DNA of 64,000 bases from Apoderus coryli (GCA_911728435.2 OU452211.1:9964428-10028427), one strand, 5' to 3'. Numbered from the stretch's first letter, positions 24,332 through 35,201 are shown. Program-made: numbers and translations. The notes: a model not told the origin generated them from the letters alone.

Positions 24332-26785
24332 TTACACCGAGTTGAATTTGAGGGAATTGAAGAAAGGAAGGCAGTCGAATTCAAGTTGGTCGTTCACACA
24401 GGTGTATTTGGTGTTCTTTTTATATAAGTTAATTTCCATAGCTTCCAAGACATTCAGCATGGTGCTTTTAAGGCAGGAGTGGAGCATTTCAGCATTTTGG
24501 TCGATGGAAAAGGAGTGGTGTTCATTATAGACATGGTTGGCAAAGGCAGAGTTACTGTTAATTTCATCCGCATTTTGTTGAGTGGCCTTTTCAATGATTT
24601 TATGGTGTTCTTTTATACGCGTATTAAAGTTGCGGCCTGTTTGACCTATGTATATGGTATTACAGTTCAAGGTACCACATTTTAGTAAGTATACTCCGGA
24701 TTTTTGAAGCCAATTAACTGGTGATTTGCTGTTGTCAAGGTAATTGCCTATTGTATTTCTAGTTCTGAAGCAGATGTTAATTTTGCAGTAATTAAATAGT
24801 TTTTTAATGGAATGCATGAATGGACCGATGTACGTAACAGGGTGGAAGTTATTGTTTGTGGGATTTTTGATGGTGGTAAGTCCATTAAATGTGTGTTTTA
24901 TTAGGTGTTTATAATATATTTTATTGATTGTAGATATTGGATAGTGGTTTACTCTGGCTATATGGTAAATTAATGATAATTCGTTATTAAAGTTTTCGTG
25001 TGACATTGGTACGTGGAATAGTCTGTGGAAGTATGATTCGAATGTTGAAAATTTGTGTGTGGAAGGATGGTTGGAGTGGTAATTGATAATAGCGTCAGAC
25101 GAAGTGGGCTTGTGGAATATTGAGAATGTGAGTTCGTTATTATGTCTGTGTATAGTTAAGTCAAGGTAAGCCAATGAGTTGTTTGTTTCAGATTCATGGG
25201 TAAACTGAATACGTTCATGTATAGAGTTCATGAAGTTAAGAGTTTGGATAACTTCGTCTGTGGTTCCTATGTATATAGCAAAGATGTCATCCACATATCT
25301 TTTTAGGCATAGGAATTTTGGACCATGGATGTTGTTTGATAGAATGGTTTGGTCTATTTTTGACATGAAGATCTCAGCTAGCAAGGACGAGATGCCATTT
25401 CCCATGCTCAGGCCATCTATTTGTTTATAATATTTATTGTTAAAGTGAAAAAAGTTTTGTTCAAGATTAATTTTCAATAAACTGTGTATGGCGTTGATGT
25501 CTGACATATTTAAGTTGGAGTTATTTATTAGCAAATCTTTGACTATATCTAGGGTTTCGGTAACGGGGACACTACTATATAGGTTTTTGACATCGAAGGA
25601 TATGAGTCGTGCATTCTCAGGACATTGAATATGTTTAATTTTGTTTATTAAATCGATGGAATTCTTTACTGAATGTATTGATGTAAAGTTGGTTTTATCT
25701 CTAAGAACGTAGTTGAGCCAGTTGGAGAGTTTTGATGCTGGGGTTCCAGAGAAGCAGACAATAGGACGGGCGGGGATCTCCCTTTTATGAATCTTAAGGA
25801 GAGCACGTAGTTCGGGTGTCTTAATGTTCATGCACGATAGTTTAAATTTGTTGGTGCCTAGGGATTCGAGTGATTCTTTGTGGTAGGTAAGGGCTTTGTT
25901 GAGTTTAACGTGGTATTGTTTGGTGGGGTTGTTTGGGATTTCGAGGAAATCTGGATTATTGAGGAAGTCTTCAACTTTCTCAACGTACAACTGTCTTTCA
26001 CATATTACTATGGTGTTGCCTTTATCTGCGCGGGATACTGTGAGATCATTTTCTGTCAATTTCTGTTTTATTGATTTTAATGTATTCATTTCTAGGGTGT
26101 TACCTTTGTTGGCATACTGTCTATAGTAGTCGTATGCGTGATTTAGATGTTGAGAGATGTTAGATCTTATGAATTCCTTGTTAGGGGGGTTGACTTTTTC
26201 AATTATGGATTCACATTCAGCGGCAGTGATGTTTAGGTGTTTATTTGTGATGGGAAAGAAGTTATTGAACTTGAAACTACGGTTTAGGTAGTTGACTTCA
26301 GGAGTCGTGAAGTCGACGTTGGAGAGATTGGTGACTCTGTTGTGAAACTGGAAATTGTGTGTGTTGGCGTTGGTAGGGAATTCGGTGGTGAAGTTGTCAT
26401 TGTCGAATATTTCATGGTCGGGGTCATCTGGCGTTGCGTCGGGTGGGTTGTTATTGTGTGAGTTGGTGTTATTGTGTGAGAGTTGGGTGAATGCTGTGTG
26501 GTTGTTGGTGTGGTTGTTGGTGAGTAAGTTGTTGGGTGTGTTTGGTAGAGGGTTTGTGTTTAGCATGTTGGTGGGGATGGGGTTGTTGTTATATGAGGCG
26601 GATAGTGGGTTTGCATGTTTGTGTGACTGGGAAAGCAGTTGTAGTTTTGAACGTAATCTATGTAGCTTTGACTTACCTTTCGCCTGTATGTCATCGAGGA
26701 CATCGTTGTAGAGAGTTTCCAGCTCGACAGGATGTAATACATGGTTTATTTCGGAAGTTATAAAATTTAGTTTCGTCTCTATCAT
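24332..26785 (-). CDS. Penelope-like reverse transcriptase / GIY-YIG endonuclease
   Basis: 817 residues from the first available Met. Copies element RNA into DNA at a nick made by its own endonuclease (family knowledge). RT motifs: RADKGNTIVI (252-261), ISFDVKNLYSSVP (395-407, catalytic Asp 398), GLSMGNGISSLLAEIF (458-473) and YVDDIF (497-502, Asp 499 and 500). An Asn/Pro-rich low-complexity spacer is at about 60-120. The GIY-YIG endonuclease starts at GVYLLKC (697-703) with TIYIGQTGRNFNTRIKEH (710-727), Cys 703/708 and His 727/728 as likely zinc ligands, and a late Glu in LEAMEINLY. It differs from the right copy by an extra TNNH (12 bases). No stops or frameshifts, so a young insertion. Confidence 0.93.
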   Translation of the reverse strand: MIETKLNFITSEINHVLHPVELETLYNDVLDDIQAKGKSKLHRLRSKLQLLSQSHKHANPLSASYNNNPIPTNMLNTNPLPNTPNNLLTNNHTNNHTAFTQLSHNNTNSHNNNPPDATPDDPDHEIFDNDNFTTEFPTNANTHNFQFHNRVTNLSNVDFTTPEVNYLNRSFKFNNFFPITNKHLNITAAECESIIEKVNPPNKEFIRSNISQHLNHAYDYYRQYANKGNTLEMNTLKSIKQKLTENDLTVSRADKGNTIVICERQLYVEKVEDFLNNPDFLEIPNNPTKQYHVKLNKALTYHKESLESLGTNKFKLSCMNIKTPELRALLKIHKREIPARPIVCFSGTPASKLSNWLNYVLRDKTNFTSIHSVKNSIDLINKIKHIQCPENARLISFDVKNLYSSVPVTETLDIVKDLLINNSNLNMSDINAIHSLLKINLEQNFFHFNNKYYKQIDGLSMGNGISSLLAEIFMSKIDQTILSNNIHGPKFLCLKRYVDDIFAIYIGTTDEVIQTLNFMNSIHERIQFTHESETNNSLAYLDLTIHRHNNELTFSIFHKPTSSDAIINYHSNHPSTHKFSTFESYFHRLFHVPMSHENFNNELSLIYHIARVNHYPISTINKIYYKHLIKHTFNGLTTIKNPTNNNFHPVTYIGPFMHSIKKLFNYCKINICFRTRNTIGNYLDNSKSPVNWLQKSGVYLLKCGTLNCNTIYIGQTGRNFNTRIKEHHKIIEKATQQNADEINSNSAFANHVYNEHHSFSIDQNAEMLHSCLKSTMLNVLEAMEINLYKKNTKYTCVNDQLEFDCLPFFNSLKFNSV

Positions 26786-26939
26786 ATTTAATTTACTGTG
26801 GAGATGCTTGATTTCGTGTTTGAGCCATATTTTCTTGGCGGCGTTTAACGCTGTTGTTGCTGCTTTAGTTGTGATAGACGTCCGGATCTTGATATAGTTC
26901 GGTATGAAGTTGTTCTTCTCACATTCGATATTGAAGTAA

Positions 26940-29396
26940 ATGCTGAGTTTGGTGATGATAGAGACGAAACTAAATTTTATAACTTCCGAAATAAACCATG
27001 TATTACATCCTGTCGAGCTGGAAACTCTCTACAACGATGTCCTCGATGACATACAGGCGAAAGGTAAGTCAAAGCTACATAGATTACGTTCAAAACTACA
27101 ACTGCTTTCCCAGTCACACAAACATGCAAACCCACTATCCGCCTCATATAACAACAACCCCATCCCCACCAACATGCTAAACACAAACCCTCTACCAAAC
27201 ACACCCAACAACTTACTCACCAACAACCACACAGCATTCACCCAACTCTCACACAATAACACCAACTCACACAATAACAACCCACCCGACGCAACGCCAG
27301 ATGACCCCGACCATGAAATATTCGACAATGACAACTTCACCACCGAATTCCCTACCAACGCCAACACACACAATTTCCAGTTTCACAACAGAGTCACCAA
27401 TCTCTCCAACGTCGACTTCACGACTCCTGAAGTCAACTACCTAAACCGTAGTTTCAAGTTCAATAACTTCTTTCCCATCACAAATAAACACCTAAACATC
27501 ACTGCCGCTGAATGTGAATCCATAATTGAAAAAGTCAACCCCCCTAACAAGGAATTCATAAGATCTAACATCTCTCAACATCTAAATCACGCATACGACT
27601 ACTATAGACAGTATGCCAACAAAGGTAACACCCTAGAAATGAATACATTAAAATCAATAAAACAGAAATTGACAGAAAATGATCTCACAGTATCCCGCGC
27701 AGATAAAGGCAACACCATAGTAATATGTGAAAGACAGTTGTACGTTGAGAAAGTTGAAGACTTCCTCAATAATCCAGATTTCCTCGAAATCCCAAACAAC
27801 CCCACCAAACAATACCACGTTAAACTCAACAAAGCCCTTACCTACCACAAAGAATCACTCGAATCCCTAGGCACCAACAAATTTAAACTATCGTGCATGA
27901 ACATTAAGACACCCGAACTACGTGCTCTCCTTAAGATTCATAAAAGGGAGATCCCCGCCCGTCCTATTGTCTGCTTCTCTGGAACCCCAGCATCAAAACT
28001 CTCCAACTGGCTCAACTACGTTCTTAGAGATAAAACCAACTTTACATCAATACATTCAGTAAAGAATTCCATCGATTTAATAAACAAAATTAAACATATT
28101 CAATGTCCTGAGAATGCACGACTCATATCCTTCGATGTCAAAAACCTATATAGTAGTGTCCCCGTTACCGAAACCCTAGATATAGTCAAAGATTTGCTAA
28201 TAAATAACTCCAACTTAAATATGTCAGACATCAACGCCATACACAGTTTATTGAAAATTAATCTTGAACAAAACTTTTTTCACTTTAACAATAAATATTA
28301 TAAACAAATAGATGGCCTGAGCATGGGAAATGGCATCTCGTCCTTGCTAGCTGAGATCTTCATGTCAAAAATAGACCAAACCATTCTATCAAACAACATC
28401 CATGGTCCAAAATTCCTATGCCTAAAAAGATATGTGGATGACATCTTTGCTATATACATAGGAACCACAGACGAAGTTATCCAAACTCTTAACTTCATGA
28501 ACTCTATACATGAACGTATTCAGTTTACCCATGAATCTGAAACAAACAACTCATTGGCTTACCTTGACTTAACTATACACAGACATAATAACGAACTCAC
28601 ATTCTCAATATTCCACAAGCCCACTTCGTCTGACGCTATTATCAATTACCACTCCAACCATCCTTCCACACACAAATTTTCAACATTCGAATCATACTTC
28701 CACAGACTATTCCACGTACCAATGTCACACGAAAACTTTAATAACGAATTATCATTAATTTACCATATAGCCAGAGTAAACCACTATCCAATATCTACAA
28801 TCAATAAAATATATTATAAACACCTAATAAAACACACATTTAATGGACTTACCACCATCAAAAATCCCACAAACAATAACTTCCACCCTGTTACGTACAT
28901 CGGTCCATTCATGCATTCCATTAAAAAACTATTTAATTACTGCAAAATTAACATCTGCTTCAGAACTAGAAATACAATAGGCAATTACCTTGACAACAGC
29001 AAATCACCAGTTAATTGGCTTCAAAAATCCGGAGTATACTTACTAAAATGTGGTACCTTGAACTGTAATACCATATACATAGGTCAAACAGGCCGCAACT
29101 TTAATACGCGTATAAAAGAACACCATAAAATCATTGAAAAGGCCACTCAACAAAATGCGGATGAAATTAACAGTAACTCTGCCTTTGCCAACCATGTCTA
29201 TAATGAACACCACTCCTTTTCCATCGACCAAAATGCTGAAATGCTCCACTCCTGCCTTAAAAGCACCATGCTGAATGTCTTGGAAGCTATGGAAATTAAC
29301 TTATATAAAAAGAACACCAAATACACCTGTGTGAACGACCAACTTGAATTCGACTGCCTTCCTTTCTTCAATTCCCTCAAATTCAACTCGGTGTAA
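26940..29396 (+). CDS. Penelope-like reverse transcriptase / GIY-YIG endonuclease
   Basis: Same protein as the left copy: DKGN, FDVKNLYSSVP, YVDDIF and GIY-YIG motifs all intact. The frame opens with five junction-derived codons (MLSLV, 26940-26954) directly after a TAA; the homologous sequence starts at Met 26955. It lacks one of the two TNNH repeats. Without the N-terminal domain the product is probably not a full-length Penelope protein. Confidence 0.92.
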   Translation: MLSLVMIETKLNFITSEINHVLHPVELETLYNDVLDDIQAKGKSKLHRLRSKLQLLSQSHKHANPLSASYNNNPIPTNMLNTNPLPNTPNNLLTNNHTAFTQLSHNNTNSHNNNPPDATPDDPDHEIFDNDNFTTEFPTNANTHNFQFHNRVTNLSNVDFTTPEVNYLNRSFKFNNFFPITNKHLNITAAECESIIEKVNPPNKEFIRSNISQHLNHAYDYYRQYANKGNTLEMNTLKSIKQKLTENDLTVSRADKGNTIVICERQLYVEKVEDFLNNPDFLEIPNNPTKQYHVKLNKALTYHKESLESLGTNKFKLSCMNIKTPELRALLKIHKREIPARPIVCFSGTPASKLSNWLNYVLRDKTNFTSIHSVKNSIDLINKIKHIQCPENARLISFDVKNLYSSVPVTETLDIVKDLLINNSNLNMSDINAIHSLLKINLEQNFFHFNNKYYKQIDGLSMGNGISSLLAEIFMSKIDQTILSNNIHGPKFLCLKRYVDDIFAIYIGTTDEVIQTLNFMNSIHERIQFTHESETNNSLAYLDLTIHRHNNELTFSIFHKPTSSDAIINYHSNHPSTHKFSTFESYFHRLFHVPMSHENFNNELSLIYHIARVNHYPISTINKIYYKHLIKHTFNGLTTIKNPTNNNFHPVTYIGPFMHSIKKLFNYCKINICFRTRNTIGNYLDNSKSPVNWLQKSGVYLLKCGTLNCNTIYIGQTGRNFNTRIKEHHKIIEKATQQNADEINSNSAFANHVYNEHHSFSIDQNAEMLHSCLKSTMLNVLEAMEINLYKKNTKYTCVNDQLEFDCLPFFNSLKFNSV

Positions 29397-30254
29397 CTAT
29401 CCATCTCTGCCTTTCCATAAACAAACCCCATAACCTACAAACAACATCAACAAAATAACAAATTTTAGGTTAGGACATGACACATCACCTCTTCCTCGAC
29501 ACAAACAAAAGCCATCAACCCACAACCCCATTTCATTAAAATTGAACTTTAAAATTATATATCCTTACATAACATATGGAAGACATTACAGAATGAAATG
29601 TACATATAACACATATTTTCCTACAACTACTTACCTATGATTCACATTCAATTCATTATACACCAAACAACAACATAAACTCACTTCACTTGAATTCCTC
29701 ACCTTACCTAAAACACCAAATGTGTAGCTTTGGCTGAAACCATACTATTATACACAACTATCTTCACATTTACCACTCGACATCTTGTCTTTCCGATTTG
29801 TCATCCACACTACAACACAGTAGTTGGAAATTTCTTAAAATAAAAATTTTTCTCCAAAAATGAAAATTAAAATTAAATGGAAAGAAAAGAAAAGAAATGT
29901 TTTTCGAATAATATTGTTCAACATTATGTAATAATAATTTAAGTCAAGTCATATAATTTTAATGTAAACACTTTTCCACAAAATGGTGAGATTTCAACAA
30001 ATACTATATTTTACATCACATCCTAATTAAGCTATTATATTACAGATATTGTATAGACGTTTTAATCCCGTAACTCTTCAATTTCTATATTAAGTCCATA
30101 TGAAGTATAATTCCTACATGTAACGACATTGTACAAGGTTCTTAGCCACTGATGATGGACATATAGTCCGAAACATGTCTGGCAGCCTGCACGAATTGTA
30201 ACGTGTATATAAAGATCTTTTTGTGGAGTAGACGCAGTTTTATTCAACATTATA
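26955..30254 (+). mobile_element. Penelope-like element, right copy of palindrome
   Basis: Plus-strand copy nearly identical to the left one over 3.3 kb, including the 3' region. It begins exactly at the ATG of MIETK, so it is about 170 bases shorter at the 5' side than its partner. Right flank identity ends near 30254 and is followed by a short AT run. No target duplication can be defined because the copies face each other with unlike outer flanks. Confidence 0.9.
30145..30183 (+). ncRNA. Hammerhead ribozyme in Penelope 3' region (right copy)
   Basis: GCCA (30145-30148), CUGAUGA (30149-30155), UGGAC-AUAUA-GUCC stem II, GAAA (30170-30173), CAUGUC, then UGGC (30180-30183) pairing with GCCA. 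Predicted cleavage is after C 30179. Hammerheads in Penelope long terminal regions are established; activity of this one is inferred. Confidence 0.87.
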
Positions 30255-30259
30255 TATAT

Positions 30260-32780
30260 TATACAGACTATGCAATCGCTAGTTCAAGAACAACTTTATA
30301 CATGAACGATATAATTCTAACAGTGGCCGAAAAGTCTTGGTGACAGTTGAACAGATTCAAATTGAGTAATATACAGTGGTGTGGAGTTGAAGAACCTGTA
30401 GTAGTCCGCTGGAAAATTGCAAATCATCATCAAAGTGTCCCTTGAAACAATTTGGGTTGTTGCAGTTGTCATAACACAAATACTACCACGTATTAAAAAA
30501 TAAAACCACTTACTTATTCATCGGATTTGGCTCCCAGTCACGGTAAATCCTACATTAACTTTATAGAACTAAAAAAATTATAAAATTTTCTATTGACCGA
30601 ACCGCGTACCAAGAAATATTCACTTCGTTGCCACTAACCAATAAAACTACACACACTTATTATATTAATTAATAAAAAAATTATTCTTACACGAAAATAA
30701 AAAACAAAAAATTATATAAATAGAAATAGAGAACACTTTTATTAATTCCACCTCGATATCAACTGAAAACTGTAAACTATACACATCGCTGCTTTACCCC
30801 TATCACTAGTTTGCGTGCGCTAGAAAAATTGTTTAGAATACCCACCAATACCATTATTACGAAGTTTCACCCTTATATCTTCATCACATAAAATATAATG
30901 TGAATTATATGTTTTTTTTTTTTTACAAAAAAGTGAAGGCGGAAGAGAGCGATAGTTTTCGTTAGAGTTTTCGATAGTAAACTGTAAGTTCCTATACAAT
31001 TATGTAAAAATAATATTAATTATGAAAATAAACGATATTTAGGGGGTAATTGCACAACAAGTTGAATGTAAAAATTATCTGCAGCATTTTGATGCACAAA
31101 TAAAATTTATTAGAATATTTCTCGAATCAGAGAAACAACCACGAAAACAATAATAATAAAATATAGTATATTGTGTATCTACTTCCTCAAACAGTGTTTT
31201 GTTTTTCTTGTTTTCTTATATTATGTTGTCTTCCTTTATACTTTGTAATGTTTGTACCGTTTATTATGTTACTTATTGTCTTATATTATTGCCGAAGTGG
31301 TATTTACTATTTATATGTTTAAGTCGGCTATTTTTCAGTATGGCGGTCAAATTAATAATATTTAAGTATTTAATTTTATTTTATTGTGTAATTATTTTTC
31401 TGCATATAAAATTTTGAATTTCATCTTCATCTGAAGCAGGCTTTATCGTATACACCTATTTAACACACTTAATTACATACCTATACGTATTTTCCTGTTT
31501 TTTTATTCATGTAATAATAGTAAAACATTATTTATTTCGGTCTTTCTCTTGCCTGTGTGCGACAGTTGACACCCTTGCCAGTGCTTGTGTCCTATGACAA
31601 TAGCCTATTTATTTATCATACACGTTCTTATGCAGATGAAGCGTGCCTCAAAGCATTTTCATCTATAATTCAGCAACAATAGGCAACACTGCCATCTGGC
31701 ATATACCCACTATACAACCACATATCGCTCTTCGTCTAAACATAGTTGCCAGCGTTTAATTGTACTAAGCATAGCATACGTATCTTGCCATTAAAAAAAC
31801 ACTATAAAAAGTACGCTTCATATAGATGCAGCAGAGATTTAATGTAAAATAAGGTTATATGACAACGCTTGGCGAGTGTTTTGTACCTATTATGTCGATT
31901 ATTATTTTGATTATATCTATCTATATCATAGTCGAAAATTTTTAGTGCTCTGTGCTAATATTATTTCTATTTACTTTTCGGGAAGCTTAAAGTTTTGATT
32001 TTTTATAAAATTAGTCTTTCTATTTAGTTACCTACATATTTAATTTAAGTTTTAAAATCTAAAAAATTATATTTACGCTGACATCAGGTAAGCGAAGTTA
32101 TTATGAAAAATGATGTTTAACAGAAAAATCTTGTTAAAAATATACAGACACACCTATTCCAGATTTAAATAAATGTTTGATAAATATAAATAAAGGCAAA
32201 TGCACAAAAGCAGAGCTTTTAATAATATCTGGTATGAGACGTAATATGATTTGCTAACAACTAGCACAAAAGTAATTTGATTGACAGTTTCATAAAATGT
32301 GTTTTATTTAGTATTATTATGAAGTAGGTAAATATATTCTAGATACTAATTACACTTTTTAAAGAAAATAATACTTAGGTGAGGTACCTACTTATAAACA
32401 TAACCTATATTTTATGCAGTTGACGAAATAGGGATATCCCTATTAATTTTAGCTACCTATTAAGTATATGACTTTATTTTATGTTATGCTTCACCAGATT
32501 AAACTGCCACAAGCCGTCACTGCTATTTTTTATATACCTATTGTGTGTTATGTCTTAGATTTTAACTTTTAATTATTGTTTAAAATTGCCAGGCGTTACC
32601 CGTGCGTGTATGTATATTTGACTTACCAATGTATATATTTTATACCAATCAATCGCCTATAATAAATAAATAATAAGTAAAATAAAAAAACCACAACACC
32701 TTAAATTTATGTCAAAATTTACCCTTATTTACAAATAGTTCAAAAACTACTGGGCCTAGGCTTATCAAACCTTCAAACAA
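30260..32780. other. AT-rich DNA, no gene seen
   Basis: No conserved coding motif. A 72-codon open frame at 31199-31417 is hydrophobic and AT-driven, with no family resemblance. TAGGTACCTA-like strings recur from about 32330. Confidence 0.5.
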
Positions 32781-32790
32781 ATAACAACAT

Positions 32791-33000
32791 TATTGACTGT
32801 CCGAATTTATTACAACAAATACATTTTAATGTATCTCAGTTTAATTCGCGTAAGCCGAACCTATTTAGATTACCTGAAACTCATACTAATTATGAACAAA
32901 GAGCTCCATTATTCAGAGCATGCGACGTGTGCAACAGTTCCCATTTGCATCATAATATTGCTTATTTTAATAAATCTTTAGACGCCCAAATGAGGCTGTT
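32791..33000 (+). pseudogene. LINE ORF2 C-terminal fragment
   Basis: One frame reads IDCPNLLQQIHFNV, RKPNLFRLPETHTNYEQRAP and LFRACDVCNS followed by HHNIAYFNKSL. It is clearly homologous to the LINE C-terminus at 44000-44246 (DCSNLLRSLNFNIP...TNYESKAPLLRACQTCN) and to the end of the 19-21 kb LINE. The rest of the element is gone. Confidence 0.65.
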
Positions 33001-33029
33001 ATTCCAGAAAACGTCAGGAAAATTTAGAA

Positions 33030-33340
33030 ATTGGTTATGAACGATCGCAAATTGAAGGTGCCCGAGCTAGCTGACATTGTAAAGATCAGACAGCAATCGA
33101 CCAACTGAATCCAAAGCGAGCAAAGACGCAACAGTCCGCCGGGAATGCGATGGCGGCTGTATTTTGGGATGCGAACGGAATAATATTCCTCGACTACCTC
33201 CAAAAAGGAACAACCATCAACAGCACTTTTGAATCGATTGAAGGCTCAAATCGCAAAGAAACGGCCACATTTGCAAAAGAAAAAAGTGACCAAGGACTCT
33301 CGAAAATGCACTGAACTGGATAAATTATCTTCTAGTATTT
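33030..33340 (+). pseudogene. Mariner transposase fragment
   Basis: Pieces in different frames: VMNDRKLKVPELADIV (helix-turn-helix), then AKTQQSAGNAMAAVFWDANG and IIFLDYLQKGTTINS, then LKAQIAKKRPHLQKKKV. Order and motifs follow mariner transposase with the central catalytic part deleted. Continues the LINE scrap at 32.8-33.0 kb without spacing. Confidence 0.65.
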
Positions 33341-33344
33341 TTGT

Positions 33345-33717
33345 CATTGTAAGGCAAATAGTCGCAACCCTGCACACTGTTCACTTTTCCCTGTTGACCA
33401 AAATCAATTACTGCACGAGCAATCCAGCTTTCACCATAAGTTGTTAGCAATTGACGTAATTAGAGTGAGGTGGAGCCTCATCGTGAGTAAATCACCAATG
33501 GGACATTTTCTAATAGTCCCGGTAACACATTCCAAAAAATGACGATACCTTTGACCACAACTTAATCTCATGAGGACCAATTATCACATCCAATATCAAC
33601 CCAAACATTCAAGGAACACTGTTCTTAATAGTTTGTATAAACGCTAGAACTGCCTTGGACCATTCCATAAAGAAAATTTATATAATTGGATACGTACTTC
33701 AATAACACCCTGTATAT
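33345..33717 (-). mobile_element. Transposon 5' part with TACAGGGTG end and transposase scraps
   Basis: The minus-strand end reads TATACAGGGTGTTATTGAAG at about 33700-33717, like other Tc1/mariner-type ends here. Downstream on the same strand come frame-shifted transposase scraps including LPGLLENVPLV and ESWIARA, which match the segment between the second and third catalytic residues of the MEKYT-type transposases. Truncated at its 3' side. Confidence 0.5.
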
Positions 33718-34124
33718 TGTAAAATATTTACGAATATTGTCACACTAATAGAAATAAGCCTGAGGAAACAAATTTAGAAATGAGTTAAAAAATTAGAGAA
33801 CATTTAAAATAATCACAAAGTTCCATTGTAGGAATCCAAAAACTAGAACCAAAACAACACCACCTGTAGCTAGTCAACTTTATGTTCACTTGCACCTGGT
33901 GTACAAATACTCCTCTACATAGCAGTATCAATAAATTTATATACACACACAGGGTGGCCTAAAAAACTACGTACGACCCGTCGATTTTATTTTTTAGGCG
34001 ACACATTTTATTGGTATTTTCAAGTCTTAATTTAACTCAATCTTCAGTTAATTATGCCCTAAAGTGATAATTTCTTCAAACATGAATTGTCGGTATCGGA
34101 CAAATAAGCAAAAACCTAAACTTC

Positions 34125-34168
34125 AGCCAACGTTTCGTTTATTATTAAACATAAACTTCTTCAGGGCT
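34125..34168 (-). ncRNA. Hammerhead ribozyme-like motif (inverted pair, left)
   Basis: Minus strand: AGCC, CUGAAGA, stem II GUUUA/UAAAC, GAAA, CGUU, GGCU. AGCC pairs with GGCU as stem I; the GUU triplet is a permitted NUH site. Mirrored by the plus-strand copy at 34249-34289; arms of the fold-back are about 34130-34189 and 34229-34287. Confidence 0.6.
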
Positions 34169-34248
34169 TTGTCTAGTCGTTATGATATATTTTATAATTT
34201 GAATGATGATTGAATTGAGTTATAAAAGATATCATAACGACTAGACAA

Positions 34249-34289
34249 GGCCCTGAAGAAGTTTATGTTTAATAAACGAAACGTTGAAA
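34249..34289 (+). ncRNA. Hammerhead ribozyme-like motif (inverted pair, right)
   Basis: CUGAAGA at 34253-34259, stem II GUUUA/UAAAC, GAAAC at 34278-34282 and a GUU triplet. The 3' stem I half (GAAA) no longer pairs with the 5' GGCC, so this copy is probably dead, unlike its partner. Confidence 0.5.
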
Positions 34290-34689
34290 AATTAAAATGG
34301 CTTTAAATTTAACATTAAAAAATTTAGGGCCGTATTTAAAAAAACGAAGATGATGAAATTTGTAAATGCTATATTTTTCTCCTCAAACAGTAACAATAAG
34401 AAAGTACTTTTCTTTTTTTTATATTTGTAAAAATAATGTCGGAAAGATATAAAAACTAATATAGCAAAAAATCGTTTTTTCAAAAATTCTCAAAATCGGC
34501 TAAAGTTAGTTTAATTTTGAAAACACCATTTAAAACGTATTTAAAACGTACAACTTTTCATTAATTTAATCGACATTTCTTGGGCTAATGAATATAGGAA
34601 ATTTGATTATGTCGTTTATTGTTTTGTATTTTATGTAATTTGTTTTTTTGTTATTCATTTATAGTTACACTGTTATTATTGTATTGTTT

Positions 34690-34800
34690 ATTATTGTATA
34701 TCGCTTGGGTTAGCTGAACAGACAGCTATAGCTATTAAGCTATGGCTGAACTGAAACTCGCGCAATTAAAAATAAAGACCCTTATTATTATTATAAAATT
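34690..34800 (+). repeat. LINE-type 3' tail with (TTA)n
   Basis: GCTATAGCTATTAAGCTATG...GCGCAATTAAAAATAAAGACCC followed by TTATTATTATTA. It resembles the 3' ends at 12.9 kb and 44.3-44.7 kb in having AATAAAG and a TTA tail, but the body sequence differs. Confidence 0.4.
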
Positions 34801-35201
34801 ATTGGTTTCCGGTGATAACAGGGAACTACTTTCTTGAATAACCTTGAGGAAGCAAATAAAAGATTGCGAAACTTTGCCTATTTCAAAACAAAGGGTTTCA
34901 TTTATTTAGTATCCCAAATCCATTAATATAAAACACAATAAACCATCATTATTTTTCAATAATTTCAACTCTCTCTGCAATAATAGTGAACAATCAAACC
35001 AAACAAGTTGTTTAAAAAATGTTATAGTGATAATTTTTTACTAAATATAGTAACCAATCAAATTACTTAATTTTAAGTGATGTGTCAAATTTCATCCAAT
35101 CACCTCTGGATTACAGCGATAATACCCTACATGTGGTGTTTTCAGTTTGGTGTTTTTTTTATTAAAAATTAATTAAACGTCAAACTGACAACTGGTTTAA
35201 A

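Larger units (their letters stand above)
23475..26954 (-). mobile_element. Penelope-like element, left copy of palindrome
   Basis: Penelope-like retroelement on the minus strand: 5'-truncated coding region, RT/GIY-YIG ORF, about 850-base 3' region with a hammerhead motif. The frame stays open upstream of the Met at 26785 through 26954 and gives KLSIYFNIECEKNNFIPNYI and KAATTALNAAKKIWL, matching the N-terminal domain of Penelope proteins. The natural start codon is therefore lost at the junction with the other copy. Left flank identity ends near 23475. Confidence 0.9.

Noticed and set aside
24479..24685. Open frames opposite the Penelope ORF (also at 29043-29249 and several others)
   Set aside because: They are antisense shadows of the RT/GIY-YIG frame, present in both arms for that reason.
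23475..30254. CRISPR-like or operon-like organisation
   Set aside because: The repeats are one large eukaryotic palindrome; no short regularly spaced repeats occur anywhere in the window.
31199..31417. Hydrophobic 72-codon open frame resembling a membrane protein
   Set aside because: Composition follows the T-rich DNA; no start context, conserved motif or splice signal.
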